Positions 1 through 7,210 are shown, counted from the first letter of the stretch. The stretch: 12,241 nt of DNA from an uncultured Oscillospiraceae bacterium (GCA_900549155.1 URNF01000051.1:1-12241); one strand, 5' to 3'. Translations and numbers: made by a program. The notes: generated by a model not told the origin, from the letters alone.

Positions 1-216
1 GTGTTTGCCGCCGCAAGGGCGGCGGCGTGCCGACGGCTTTTGTCGCTCAAAGCGGACGATGCGCGCCTTGCCGCTTTTCTGCATGGCGAGGAATTGCAGA
101 CAGATGGGGCGGCGGGCTTCACGGCGGTCGCGGTCGAGGACATTCCCGTGGGGTTCGGCAAGTGCGCGGGCGGACGGCTCAAAAACCGCTACCCGAAGGG
201 GTTGAGAAATTTTTGA
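1..216 (+). CDS. rsmF: C-terminal end of RsmF/NOL1-NOP2-Sun type rRNA m5C methyltransferase (5' truncated)
   Basis: Frame 1 is open from the first base to a TGA at 214-216, giving the last 71 residues of a protein that begins outside the window. The GTG at position 1 is just an internal codon. The tail contains GFGKCAGGRLKNRYPKGLR just before the stop. This matches the conserved end of RsmF-like proteins (VDGxPLGWGKxxxGxLKNxYPKGxR), the C-terminal RNA-binding region that follows the class I methyltransferase domain. Members methylate cytosine C5 in 16S rRNA using SAM. The catalytic cysteines lie upstream and cannot be seen. The family call rests on the tail motif; the exact member is uncertain. 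Only 89 bp separate it from pgk, which has its own promoter. Confidence 0.8.
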   Translation: MFAAARAAACRRLLSLKADDARLAAFLHGEELQTDGAAGFTAVAVEDIPVGFGKCAGGRLKNRYPKGLRNF

Positions 217-224
217 GATACCCC

Positions 225-253
225 TTGCAAAGTACGGCAAAATCGGTTAGAAT
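225..253 (+). promoter_or_regulatory. Sigma-A type promoter of the pgk-tpiA-gpmI operon
   Basis: A TTGCAA -35 box (225-230) and a TAGAAT -10 box (248-253) are 17 bp apart, predicting a start near 260 and a leader of about 45 nt before pgk. The leader carries a small hairpin, CGGCA/TGCCG (266-279). An AGAAAGGG ribosome binding site lies at about 288-295. The -35 box overlaps the right arm of an inverted repeat that flanks the stop codon of the preceding gene (196-226). Confidence 0.65.
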
Positions 254-305
254 AGATACGAAAATCGGCAACTGTGCCGTGTTGTAAAGAAAGGGTGCTT
301 ACAGT

Positions 306-1517
306 ATGAGTTATCTGAGCAAAAAAAGTGTAGAAGATCTCGATGTCGCGGGCAAGCGCGTTCTCGTGCGCTGCGACTTCAATGTGCCGCTCAAGGCGGG
401 CGTCATCACCGATGAAAACCGCATTGTTGCCGCACTGCCCACCATTCAGTATCTGATCGATCACAACGCAAAGGTCATCCTTTGCTCGCATCTCGGCAAG
501 CCGAAGGGCGAGCCGAAGCCGGAGCTGTCGCTGGCACCCGTTGCGGTGCGCCTGGCGGAGAAGCTCGGCCGTCCCGTCGTGTTTGCCGCGGACGATAACG
601 TCGTCGGCGAGAACGCGAAAAAAGCGGTTGCCGAAATGAAGGACGGCGATGTGGTGCTGCTGCAGAACACCCGCTATCGCCCCGAGGAGACGAAGAACGG
701 CGAGAACTTCTCGAAGGAGCTTGCGTCTCTGTGCGATCTGTTTGTCAACGACGCGTTCGGTGCGGCGCACCGCGCGCATTGCTCCACCGTGGGTGTGGCT
801 TCCTTCGTGAAGGAGTCCGCCAACGGCTATTTGATGGCGAAAGAGGTCAAATATCTCGGCAATGCCGTCAACGATCCCGCGCGTCCGTTCATCACCATTC
901 TCGGCGGTGCAAAGGTTTCGGACAAGCTGGCGGTCATTGAGAACCTCCTGAACGTTGCCGACACGCTCATCATCGGCGGCGGCATGGCGTATACGTTCCT
1001 GTATGCGCAGGGCTATGGCATCGGCACGTCCCTGCTCGACGCCGAAAAGGTGGACTACTGCAAGGATATGCTTGCACGCGCAAAGGAAAAGGGCGTGAAG
1101 ATCCTGCTGCCCGTCGACTGCGTTGCCGCAAAGGCGTTCCCCGATCCGATCGACGCGCCGATCGAAACCAAGGTGTTTGCGACCGGTGAAGTGCCGGACG
1201 ACATGATGGGTCTTGACATCGGTCCGAAGACCGGCGAGCTGTTCGCGGCGGAGATCAAGAACGCCAAGACGGTCATCTGGAACGGCCCGATGGGCGTTTC
1301 GGAGAATCCGGCGCTGGCAAACGGCACGATCGCCGTTGCCAAAGCGATGGCCGAGTCTGATGCCATCACCATCATCGGCGGCGGCGACTCCGCTGCTGCG
1401 GTCAACAACCTCGGCTTCGGCGACAAGATGACGCACATCTCCACCGGCGGCGGCGCGTCCCTCGAATTCCTTGAGGGCAAGGAGCTGCCCGGCATTGCCG
1501 CGATGACCGATAAATAA
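306..1517 (+). CDS. pgk: Phosphoglycerate kinase
   Basis: Cytoplasmic glycolytic enzyme that transfers the acyl phosphate of 1,3-bisphosphoglycerate to ADP, giving ATP and 3-phosphoglycerate. The 403-residue length is normal for bacterial PGK. The family signature VLVRCDFNVPL is at residues 19-29, and the substrate loop SHLGKPKG is at 61-68 (Lys where Arg is more usual). GGAKVSDK is at about 200-207, in the nucleotide-binding half, and a GGGDS loop followed by STGGGAS occurs near the C-terminus. The common LLENTR motif reads LLQNTR here. It is the first gene of a glycolytic operon with tpiA and gpmI downstream. No gapA precedes it, although gapA is often found there in Firmicutes. Confidence 0.98.
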   Translation: MSYLSKKSVEDLDVAGKRVLVRCDFNVPLKAGVITDENRIVAALPTIQYLIDHNAKVILCSHLGKPKGEPKPELSLAPVAVRLAEKLGRPVVFAADDNVVGENAKKAVAEMKDGDVVLLQNTRYRPEETKNGENFSKELASLCDLFVNDAFGAAHRAHCSTVGVASFVKESANGYLMAKEVKYLGNAVNDPARPFITILGGAKVSDKLAVIENLLNVADTLIIGGGMAYTFLYAQGYGIGTSLLDAEKVDYCKDMLARAKEKGVKILLPVDCVAAKAFPDPIDAPIETKVFATGEVPDDMMGLDIGPKTGELFAAEIKNAKTVIWNGPMGVSENPALANGTIAVAKAMAESDAITIIGGGDSAAAVNNLGFGDKMTHISTGGGASLEFLEGKELPGIAAMTDK

Positions 1518-1527
1518 AACCTGCCAT

Positions 1528-1561
1528 TTTCCGCACGGTGAGCTTTTTCGCCGTGCGGAAA
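1528..1561 (+). other. Intercistronic mRNA hairpin between pgk and tpiA
   Basis: An 11-bp perfect stem pairs TTTCCGCACGG (1528-1538) with CCGTGCGGAAA (1551-1561) around a 12-nt loop that can pair partly itself. The downstream sequence is not a T-run, so it does not look like a full terminator. It begins 10 bp after the pgk stop codon. It may stabilise the pgk 3' end, mark a processing site, or adjust relative expression of pgk and the downstream genes. The structure is seen; the role is inferred. Confidence 0.6.
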
Positions 1562-1590
1562 TCGCCGTTATACAGAAAGGAATGGACAAC

Positions 1591-2343
1591 ATGGGAAAGT
1601 ATGTAATTGCCGGTAACTGGAAAATGAACAAGACGCCCGCCGAGGCGAAAGAGCTGATCGACGCGATCCGCCCGCTGGTGAGCGACGCGAAATGCGACGT
1701 GATCGTCGGCGTGCCGTTTGTGGATCTGCCGACGGCGCTGGAAGCGACAAAGGGCACGAACATCGGCGTTGCCGCACAGAACTGCCACTGGGAGAAGAGC
1801 GGTGCGTTCACGGGTGAGATCTCCGCCGAAATGCTCAAAGCGATGGGCGTCGGCTATGTCATTCTCGGTCACAGCGAGCGCCGCACCTATTTCGGCGACT
1901 CCGATGTGACGGTGGCAAAGCGCGTGCGCGCGGCGCTGGATGCGGGGCTGACCGTGATCCTCTGCGTCGGCGAATATCTGGAGCAGCGCGAGCAGGGCAT
2001 CACCGCTGAGATCGTCGCCATGCAGGTCAAGGTGGCGCTGCAGGGCGTGTCCGAAGAGGAGCTTTCTCGCATCATCATTGCCTATGAGCCTGTTTGGGCG
2101 ATCGGCACGGGCAAGACCGCGACTGCAGAGCAGGCAAACGAGGTCTGCGCACACATCCGCGCGACCGTCGCCGCTTTGTATAACGACACGGCGGCAAAGA
2201 CACTCACCATCCAGTACGGCGGTTCGATGAACGCGGGCAACGCCGCCGAACTGCTGGCACAGGCGGACGTCGACGGCGGGCTCATCGGCGGCGCGTCCCT
2301 GAAGCCGAACGACTTTGCCACGATCGTCGCTGCTGCGAAATAA
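1591..2343 (+). CDS. tpiA: Triosephosphate isomerase
   Basis: Interconverts dihydroxyacetone phosphate and glyceraldehyde 3-phosphate; a cytoplasmic TIM-barrel dimer. With the start used here it has 250 residues, typical for the family. Visible active-site residues are Asn9 and Lys11 in GNWKMN, electrophile His94 in ILGHSERR, and catalytic base Glu166 in AYEPVWAIGTGKTAT, which includes loop 6. The phosphate-binding QYGGSMN and GGASLKP segments follow. An in-frame ATG at 1582 directly abuts the AGAAAGGA ribosome binding site (1574-1581), leaving no spacing. The ATG at 1591 has a normal 9-nt gap and gives the usual MGKYVIAGNWKMN start, so I chose it. It is the second gene of the glycolytic operon. 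Confidence 0.97.
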   Translation: MGKYVIAGNWKMNKTPAEAKELIDAIRPLVSDAKCDVIVGVPFVDLPTALEATKGTNIGVAAQNCHWEKSGAFTGEISAEMLKAMGVGYVILGHSERRTYFGDSDVTVAKRVRAALDAGLTVILCVGEYLEQREQGITAEIVAMQVKVALQGVSEEELSRIIIAYEPVWAIGTGKTATAEQANEVCAHIRATVAALYNDTAAKTLTIQYGGSMNAGNAAELLAQADVDGGLIGGASLKPNDFATIVAAAK

Positions 2344-2358
2344 GAAGAGGTGGACACT

Positions 2359-3876
2359 ATGAAAAAACCGCTGACGCTTATCATCATGGACGGTTTCGGC
2401 ATTTCTCCCGAAACCTACGGCAACGCCATCAAGGCGGCAAAAACGCCGAACCTCGACAAGCTGTTTGCCGAAAACCCCTTCACCACCATCGGTGCCTCCG
2501 GCATGGACGTCGGTCTGCCGGACGGACAGATGGGCAACAGTGAGGTCGGTCACACCAACATCGGCGCGGGCAGAATTGTCTATCAGGAGCTGACCCGCAT
2601 CACGAAATCCATCAAAGACGGCGACTTTTTCGAAAATGAGGCGCTGAAAAAGGCGATGGATGCCGCGAAAAAGGACGGCGCTGCGCTGCATTTGGCGGGA
2701 CTTTTGTCCGACGGCGGCGTGCACAGCCATTTTGACCATCTGATCGGTCTTTTGGAAATGGCGAAAAAGAGCGGTGTGAAAAACGTGTTCGTGCATTGTC
2801 TGATGGACGGCAGAGATGTGCCGCCCACCTCGGGCAAGGACTTTGTCGCGCTGCTGCAGCAGAAGATGCAGGAGATCGGCGTCGGCAAGATCGCCACGGT
2901 CACCGGCAGATACTATGCGATGGATCGCGACAACCGCTGGGAGCGCGTGGAAAAGGCATATGCCGCGATGGTATACGGTGAGGGCGTCGAGAACGCCGAT
3001 CCCGTCGCCGCCGTGGAAGCATCCTATGCCGAGGGTGTCACGGACGAATTCATCGTGCCCGTGGTGTGCACCGGCAAAGAGGGCGTCATCAAGGCAAACG
3101 ACGCCGTGGTGTTCTTCAACTTCCGCCCCGACCGCGCCCGCGAGATCACCCGCACGCTGGTCGATCCCGCATTTGACGGCTTCGCGCGCAAAAACGGCTT
3201 CTTCCCGCTGACGTATATCTGCATGACGCAGTATGATGCGACCATGCCGGGCGTTGACGTTGCGTTCCGTCCGCAGTCGCTGCACAACACGCTCGGTCAG
3301 TATATCAGCGACCACGGCATGACGCAGCTGCGCATTGCCGAAACCGAGAAATATGCCCACGTCACGTTCTTCTTCAACGGCGGCGTGGAAAAGGAATTTG
3401 CGGGCGAGGATCGCGCGCTCATCCATTCTCCGAAGGTCGCGACCTATGATCTGCAGCCCGAAATGAGCGCACCGCTGGTTTGCGAGGAAGTCGTGAAGCG
3501 CATCCGCTCGGGCAAATATGATGTCGTCATTCTGAACTATGCCAACTGCGACATGGTCGGTCACACGGGCGTTTTCGACGCGGCGGTGGCGGCTGTCGAG
3601 GCGGTGGACGAATGTGTCGGCAAGACGGTTGCTGCGACGCTGGATATGGGCGGCGTGGCACTCATCACGGCGGACCACGGCAATGCGGACAAGATGTATG
3701 AGGCGGACGGCTCGCCGTTCACCGCGCACACGACCGCTCCCGTGCCGTTCTGCGTGGTCGGACATCCCTGCACGCTGCGCGAGGGCGGCAGACTGGCGGA
3801 CATTGCGCCGACCATGCTGCAGCTGCTCTCCATGCCGCAGCCCGCGGAAATGAACGGCACTTCGCTCATAAAATAA
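2359..3876 (+). CDS. gpmI: 2,3-bisphosphoglycerate-independent phosphoglycerate mutase
   Basis: Manganese-dependent enzyme of the alkaline phosphatase superfamily that interconverts 3- and 2-phosphoglycerate through a phosphoserine intermediate. The 505-residue length is normal. Metal-ligand Asp11 lies in IIMDGFG, and nucleophile Ser61 in QMGNSEVGH. The transferase insert carries HSHFDHL, HCLMDGRDVPP, GRYYAMDRDNRW and NFRPDRARE. The C-terminal metal sites are NYANCDMVGHTG and TADHGNAD, followed by AHTTAPVPF. A GTG at 2350 is in frame but lies inside the GAAGAGGTG ribosome binding site (2344-2352), so the ATG at 2359 is preferred. It starts 15 bp after tpiA and ends the operon before a strong terminator. 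Confidence 0.97.
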   Translation: MKKPLTLIIMDGFGISPETYGNAIKAAKTPNLDKLFAENPFTTIGASGMDVGLPDGQMGNSEVGHTNIGAGRIVYQELTRITKSIKDGDFFENEALKKAMDAAKKDGAALHLAGLLSDGGVHSHFDHLIGLLEMAKKSGVKNVFVHCLMDGRDVPPTSGKDFVALLQQKMQEIGVGKIATVTGRYYAMDRDNRWERVEKAYAAMVYGEGVENADPVAAVEASYAEGVTDEFIVPVVCTGKEGVIKANDAVVFFNFRPDRAREITRTLVDPAFDGFARKNGFFPLTYICMTQYDATMPGVDVAFRPQSLHNTLGQYISDHGMTQLRIAETEKYAHVTFFFNGGVEKEFAGEDRALIHSPKVATYDLQPEMSAPLVCEEVVKRIRSGKYDVVILNYANCDMVGHTGVFDAAVAAVEAVDECVGKTVAATLDMGGVALITADHGNADKMYEADGSPFTAHTTAPVPFCVVGHPCTLREGGRLADIAPTMLQLLSMPQPAEMNGTSLIK

Positions 3877-3890
3877 GATAGGCACGCAAA

Positions 3891-3936
3891 AAGCACCGCC
3901 GTCCTTTTCTTAAAAAGGGCGGCGGTGCTTGTTTTT
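3891..3936. terminator. Bidirectional intrinsic terminator between gpmI and ddh
   Basis: An 18-bp stem (3891-3908 with 3913-3930, one G-T wobble) closes a CTTA loop. On the plus strand it is followed by G then six T, ending the gpmI operon. On the minus strand the same stem is followed by a run of five T, so it can also end the convergent ddh transcript, whose stop codon lies 18 bp away. Confidence 0.93.
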
Positions 3937-3948
3937 TATTTTCGAGAT

Positions 3949-4926
3949 TTATAAAAGATGCGCGCGCAGCTCTTCCGGCGACAGCGGCGAAAGGTCGGCG
4001 GGGGCGATGTCGAAAACGGTCTTGCAGCCGCGATCGCCGCGCCCGAACATTTTGCAAAGCGCCCGTGCGCAGGAAACCAGGATGCTGCCGGTGAATTCGG
4101 GGTTGGAGTCGAGCTGCAGGGAATATTCCGCAATGTGGGTGTGTTCCCCGTTTTTGCCGGTCTTGCCGGAGCGGATGACAAAGCCGCCGTGCGGCAGTGC
4201 TGCGTGGTCTCTTTGCAGCTCCTCTGCGGTGATGAAGGTCACCGTCGTGTCATAGCCCGCAAAATAGGCGGGCATTTCTTTTATCTCCTTTTCGATGCGG
4301 GCACAGTCAGCGTCGGGCGCCGCCACCACAAAGCACTCGCGGCGGTGGCTTTTTTCGGCGGTGAGGGTGGGGCAGGTGCCGCTGCGCACGGCGTCGACGG
4401 CAGCGTCGATCGGCACGGTGTATTGCCGTGCGTCCAAAACGCCGTCAATGCGGCGAATGGCGTCGGAATGTCCCTGACTCACGCCGCGTCCCCAAAAGGT
4501 ATAGCTTTTGCCGCTCGGCAGCGCCGCCTCGCCGTACAGCCGCATGAGCGAGAACATGCCCGGGTCCCAGCCCGCGGAGATAAGCGCGATGTGACCGCTT
4601 TCCTTTGCCGCCTTGTCCACGGCGGCAAAATGCTTCGGGATGTCGCGATGGGTGTCAAAGCTGTCGAGCACGTTGAAGTCCTTTGCCAGCTGCGGTGTCA
4701 TTTCCGGCAGATCGGTCGCGCTGCCGCCGCAGATAATGAGCAGATCGATATCGTTTTTGTATTGCAGAATGTCCTTTGCGGCAAACACCTTGGCGCCCGT
4801 CAGCGTTTTGACCGTCTCGGGGTCGCGGCGGGTGAACACGCCGAAAAGCGACAGATCGCTGTTTTGTCGGATGGCAAGCTCCACGCCCTTGCCGAGATTG
4901 CCGTAGCCGTAAATTGCCAGTTTCAT
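3949..4926 (-). CDS. ddh: meso-Diaminopimelate D-dehydrogenase
   Basis: NADP-dependent enzyme that reductively aminates tetrahydrodipicolinate to meso-diaminopimelate in one step, bypassing the acylated lysine/peptidoglycan route. The 325-residue length fits the family. The N-terminal dinucleotide fold shows GYGNLG at 7-12, then FGVFTRRD at 28-35. SAGWDPGMFSL at 118-128 and FWGRGVSQGHSDAIRRIDGV at 144-163 are strongly conserved Ddh segments lining the substrate site. The start has an AGGAGG site about 7 nt upstream. The frame stays open far upstream, but that part is antisense to the LysR gene and has no family similarity. It is divergent from that LysR gene and convergent with gpmI. Confidence 0.95.
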   Translation of the reverse strand: MKLAIYGYGNLGKGVELAIRQNSDLSLFGVFTRRDPETVKTLTGAKVFAAKDILQYKNDIDLLIICGGSATDLPEMTPQLAKDFNVLDSFDTHRDIPKHFAAVDKAAKESGHIALISAGWDPGMFSLMRLYGEAALPSGKSYTFWGRGVSQGHSDAIRRIDGVLDARQYTVPIDAAVDAVRSGTCPTLTAEKSHRRECFVVAAPDADCARIEKEIKEMPAYFAGYDTTVTFITAEELQRDHAALPHGGFVIRSGKTGKNGEHTHIAEYSLQLDSNPEFTGSILVSCARALCKMFGRGDRGCKTVFDIAPADLSPLSPEELRAHLL

Positions 4927-4940
4927 GAAAATCGCCTCCT

Positions 4941-4968
4941 GTGACATAGTGTAGCATAGATCTGTCAC
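4941..4968. promoter_or_regulatory. Inverted repeat around the ddh -10 box, candidate operator
   Basis: GTGACA at 4941-4946 and TGTCAC at 4963-4968 form a perfect 6-bp inverted repeat with half-site centres 22 bp apart, about two helical turns. The arms flank the ddh -10 element. Spaced dyads in a divergent gap are typical sites for LysR-type regulators, and such a regulator is encoded right next door. The repeat is seen; the binding protein is inferred. A 6-bp match can arise by chance. Confidence 0.4.
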
Positions 4969-4976
4969 CGCCGCAA
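4948..4976 (-). promoter_or_regulatory. Extended -10 promoter of ddh
   Basis: On the minus strand, TTGCGG (complement of 4971-4976) and TACACT (complement of 4948-4953) are 17 bp apart. A TG one base upstream of the -10 box makes it an extended -10 element, which offsets the weak -35. The predicted start is near 4941, close to the ribosome binding site, so the leader is short. Confidence 0.6.
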
Positions 4977-4986
4977 TTCTTTTTTG

Positions 4987-5015
4987 TTGCGCGCACTGCC
5001 ATTTTATGGTATACT
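4987..5015 (+). promoter_or_regulatory. Extended -10 promoter of the LysR-type gene
   Basis: TATACT at 5010-5015 is preceded by TGG, giving a TGnTATACT extended -10. A poor -35 (TTGCGC, 4987-4992) lies 17 bp upstream. The predicted start near 5022 gives a leader of about 20 nt, consistent with translation from the TTG at 5041. Confidence 0.6.
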
Positions 5016-5040
5016 GACCTTTGTGAGGGGGGTGTGCGCC

Positions 5041-5970
5041 TTGAATTTGATGCATATGAAATACGCGGTGGTGGTTGCCGAAACGCAGTCCATCAACAAA
5101 GCTGCCGACCAGCTGTATGTCGGGCAGTCGGCGCTGTCCCGCGCCATCAAGGAGCTGGAGAGCGGGCTGGGTGTTGTGCTGTTTCGGCGCAGCGCCAAGG
5201 GCATGTTCCTGACGCCCGACGGCGAGCTGTTTGTGCGCAACGCGCGCAAGGTGCTGGCGCAGGTGGATGCAATGGAAAACCTGTTCAGTGCGGGCAAAAG
5301 CCGCAAAAAGCAGTTTTCCGTGTCGGTGCCGCGTGCAAGCTATGTGGCAAAGGCGTTTGCCGCCTTTGCCGGAGACATCGACAAGGATGCGGAAGTGGAG
5401 ATCTATTACCGCGAGACAAACGCCCTGCGCGCCATCCGCAACATTTTGCAGGAGGACTATCGGCTGGGCGTTATCCGCTATGCGGAAAGCTATGATAAAT
5501 ACTACAAAGCGCTCATGGAAGACAAGGGGCTTTGCTGGGAAGTGATTGCGCAGTTTCGGTTTGTGCTGCTGATGAACGAAAACCATCCGCTCGCCAAAAA
5601 GCAGCGGATCACCTATGCAGATCTGCGCGATCACATGGAGATCGCGCACGCCGACCCCTATGTTCCGTCCCTGCCCGCAGCAGAGGTCAAAAAGGATGAG
5701 CTGCCGGAGGATTTCTCCCGCCGCATTTTTGTGTTTGAGCGTGCCAGCCAGTTTGAACTGCTCGCGACAAACACCGACGCGTTCATGTGGGTGTCGCCCG
5801 TGCCGCAGGACACGCTTGCGCGCTTCGGACTGGTGCAGCGTCCCTGTGCGGACATGCAGCGGGAATATACCGATCTGCTCATTTGCCGCAAGGAATACCG
5901 CTTCACCGACCTTGACAACCGTTTCATCGAGCAGCTCAAGGCGACAAAACGGGAAATTTTGGGAGAATGA
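5041..5970 (+). CDS. LysR-family transcriptional regulator
   Basis: DNA-binding regulator with an N-terminal winged helix-turn-helix and a C-terminal ligand-sensing domain. The N-terminus (MHMKYAVVVAETQSINKAAD, then YVGQSALSRAIKELE to about residue 40 and LFRR at 47-50) is the classic LysR HTH. The remainder matches the two-lobed effector domain, giving 309 residues in all. I chose a TTG start because GAGGGGGG (5025-5032) lies 8 nt before it. The next ATG (5050) is 17 nt away, and an upstream in-frame start at 4984 lies before the promoter. It is divergent from ddh, so control of ddh in response to lysine or a DAP-pathway intermediate is plausible. The effector cannot be read from sequence. 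Confidence 0.93.
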   Translation: MNLMHMKYAVVVAETQSINKAADQLYVGQSALSRAIKELESGLGVVLFRRSAKGMFLTPDGELFVRNARKVLAQVDAMENLFSAGKSRKKQFSVSVPRASYVAKAFAAFAGDIDKDAEVEIYYRETNALRAIRNILQEDYRLGVIRYAESYDKYYKALMEDKGLCWEVIAQFRFVLLMNENHPLAKKQRITYADLRDHMEIAHADPYVPSLPAAEVKKDELPEDFSRRIFVFERASQFELLATNTDAFMWVSPVPQDTLARFGLVQRPCADMQREYTDLLICRKEYRFTDLDNRFIEQLKATKREILGE

Positions 5971-5987
5971 TGCCGCACAATGCGGCA
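5971..5987 (+). other. Small hairpin just after the LysR stop codon
   Basis: TGCCGCA and TGCGGCA form a 7-bp stem with a CAA loop, beginning at the first base after the TGA. No T-run follows on either strand, so it is unlikely to terminate transcription alone. It fits an intercistronic mRNA structure, leaving the cupin gene 28 bp further on open to read-through from the regulator. Confidence 0.5.
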
Positions 5988-6015
5988 AAGGCTATGAAAT
6001 AAGGGAGTGGTCACC

Positions 6016-6336
6016 ATGAAAAACATGGAAAAAGCAACGGTGCTGAAGATCGCCGAACAGGTGGAATACAGCGACGGACAGGTCGTCAGCAAGACACTGC
6101 AGCAGAATGCGGCGGTCAGCATCACACTGTTTGCCTTTGACGAGGGTGAGGAAATCAGCACCCACGCCGCAGGCGGCGATGCGCTGGTCGTGTGTCTCGA
6201 CGGACAGGGGCGCATCACCATCGACGGCGAGCCGCACACGCTGACGGCGGGCGACTGCATCATCATGCCGGCGGGGCATCCGCACGCGGTGTTTGCCGAA
6301 AAGCGGTTCAAGATGCTGCTGACGGTGGCGTTCTGA
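6016..6336 (+). CDS. Small single-domain cupin protein
   Basis: A 106-residue protein filled by one cupin beta-barrel. Motif 1 is degenerate: GEEISTHAAGGDALVVCLDG keeps His50, but the second His is Ala and the usual Glu is replaced. Motif 2, GDCIIMPAGHPHAVFA, keeps PxG followed by His88 and His90. Metal binding is therefore possible with a reduced ligand set. Proteins of this kind are common in clostridial genomes and their substrate is unknown. The ATG at 6016 fits the GGGAG site (6003-6007); an in-frame GTG at 6007 overlaps it. It lies 45 bp after the LysR gene and may be co-transcribed with it. A terminator follows directly. Confidence 0.85.
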   Translation: MKNMEKATVLKIAEQVEYSDGQVVSKTLQQNAAVSITLFAFDEGEEISTHAAGGDALVVCLDGQGRITIDGEPHTLTAGDCIIMPAGHPHAVFAEKRFKMLLTVAF

Positions 6337-6342
6337 AAAACG

Positions 6343-6367
6343 GGCAAGGCGAATGCCTTGCCTTTTT
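6343..6367 (+). terminator. Intrinsic terminator after the cupin gene
   Basis: An 8-bp perfect stem GGCAAGGC/GCCTTGCC (6343-6350 with 6355-6362) closes a GAAT loop and is followed by five T, then CATTTTT. It starts 7 bp after the cupin stop codon. It lies only 20 bp before the methyltransferase start, leaving little room for a separate promoter. Confidence 0.85.
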
Positions 6368-6386
6368 CATTTTTGGGGGTATAAAT

Positions 6387-7133
6387 ATGGATCATACACA
6401 CCGTTTTGACGGCAAAAGCGAGATCTATGAAAAAATCCGCCCGCAATATGCCGACGGCCTTTTCACCTATTTTCGGGACACGCTGAAAATTCCCGCCGAC
6501 AGCGTTTTTGCCGACGTCGGCGCGGGAACGGGCATTTTCACAAGACAGCTGCTTTCCTGCGGCTATACGGTCTTTGCGGTGGAGCCGAACCGCGACATGC
6601 GCGAAAAGGCGGAAAAGGCGCTTTGCGACAACGCGCGGTTTCACTCCGTTTGCGGCACGGCGACCGACACGACGCTTGCTGAAAGGAGCGTCGATTTTGT
6701 CACCGCCGCGCAGGCGTTTCACTGGTTCCCGCCCGAGGAATTTCGCCGCGAATGTCGGCGCATCCTGCGACCGGGCGGCATGGTGATGCTGGTGTATAAC
6801 GCCCGCGATCAAAAGGCGGACTGCACAAAGGCTTTGGCGGAGGTCTACGGCACGTTCAATCCGACCTTTCACGGCTATTCCAACGGCATCAGCGACGAAA
6901 AATGTCGGGCGTTTTTCGACGGCGCGTGCGCGGTCTACCGCGCCGACAACCGCCAGGTCTATGACCGACAGGGCTACATCGACCGCGCGCTGTCCTCGTC
7001 CTATTCCCTGAAAGAGGGCGACGAAGGCTTTGCGGCATATGTGCAAGCGCTCGGGGAGATTTTCGATTGCTATGCGGTCGCAGGGCACATCACCGTGTCG
7101 ACGGACACGGTCGCGTATATCGGAAAGGTCTGA
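6387..7133 (+). CDS. Class I SAM-dependent methyltransferase
   Basis: A 248-residue protein with the Rossmann methyltransferase fold (Methyltransf_11-like). SAM-binding motif I is ADVGAGTGIF at 42-51. The acidic residue binding the ribose hydroxyls is Glu66 in VEPN. AAQAFHWF (107-114) and RILRPGG (125-131) are the later motifs, resembling small-molecule methyltransferases of the UbiE/trans-aconitate type. The substrate cannot be told. The ATG at 6387 has a GGGGG site (6375-6379) 7 nt upstream. A longer open frame upstream runs through the cupin gene and terminator and is not used. Expression probably relies on read-through of the preceding terminator or a weak promoter I did not find. Confidence 0.9.
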   Translation: MDHTHRFDGKSEIYEKIRPQYADGLFTYFRDTLKIPADSVFADVGAGTGIFTRQLLSCGYTVFAVEPNRDMREKAEKALCDNARFHSVCGTATDTTLAERSVDFVTAAQAFHWFPPEEFRRECRRILRPGGMVMLVYNARDQKADCTKALAEVYGTFNPTFHGYSNGISDEKCRAFFDGACAVYRADNRQVYDRQGYIDRALSSSYSLKEGDEGFAAYVQALGEIFDCYAVAGHITVSTDTVAYIGKV

Positions 7134-7137
7134 ACAG

Positions 7138-7164
7138 AAAAAAGGCTCCCTCTGATGAGGGAGC
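7138..7164 (-). terminator. Minus-strand terminator for the heavy-metal-associated gene
   Basis: GCTCCCTC/GAGGGAGC (7145-7152 with 7157-7164) forms an 8-bp stem with a 4-nt loop. Read on the minus strand it is followed by C and then six T (plus-strand A run at 7138-7143). It therefore terminates leftward transcription from the gene ending at 7209. Confidence 0.75.
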
Positions 7165-7171
7165 AGAAAGT

Positions 7172-7210
7172 AAAGGTTCCGTCTGCGACAGCAGACGGAA
7201 CCTTTTGTTT
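7172..7210 (+). terminator. Plus-strand terminator after the methyltransferase gene
   Basis: A 15-bp perfect stem (7172-7186 with 7191-7205) closes a GACA loop, then continues into TGTTTATTT. It is the main terminator for the rightward methyltransferase transcript. It sits next to the minus-strand terminator at 7138-7164, so the two convergent genes have adjacent dedicated terminators. Confidence 0.88.

Noticed and set aside
7..23. GCCGCC/GGCGGC hairpin at the window start
   Set aside because: It lies within the coding sequence of the rRNA methyltransferase, in an Ala-rich GC-repetitive stretch; low-complexity coding DNA explains it.
1402..3885. An 827-codon open frame antisense to tpiA and gpmI, and similar long antisense frames over pgk and the LysR gene
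   Set aside because: They mirror GC-rich codon use of the sense genes, which are clear family members. The antisense products are rich in His, Arg and Ala with no recognisable domain.
5658..5988. Upstream extension of the ddh frame on the minus strand to 5988
   Set aside because: It crosses the ddh promoter and is antisense to the LysR gene. The ATG at 4926 has an AGGAGG site and starts exactly at the conserved Rossmann strand.
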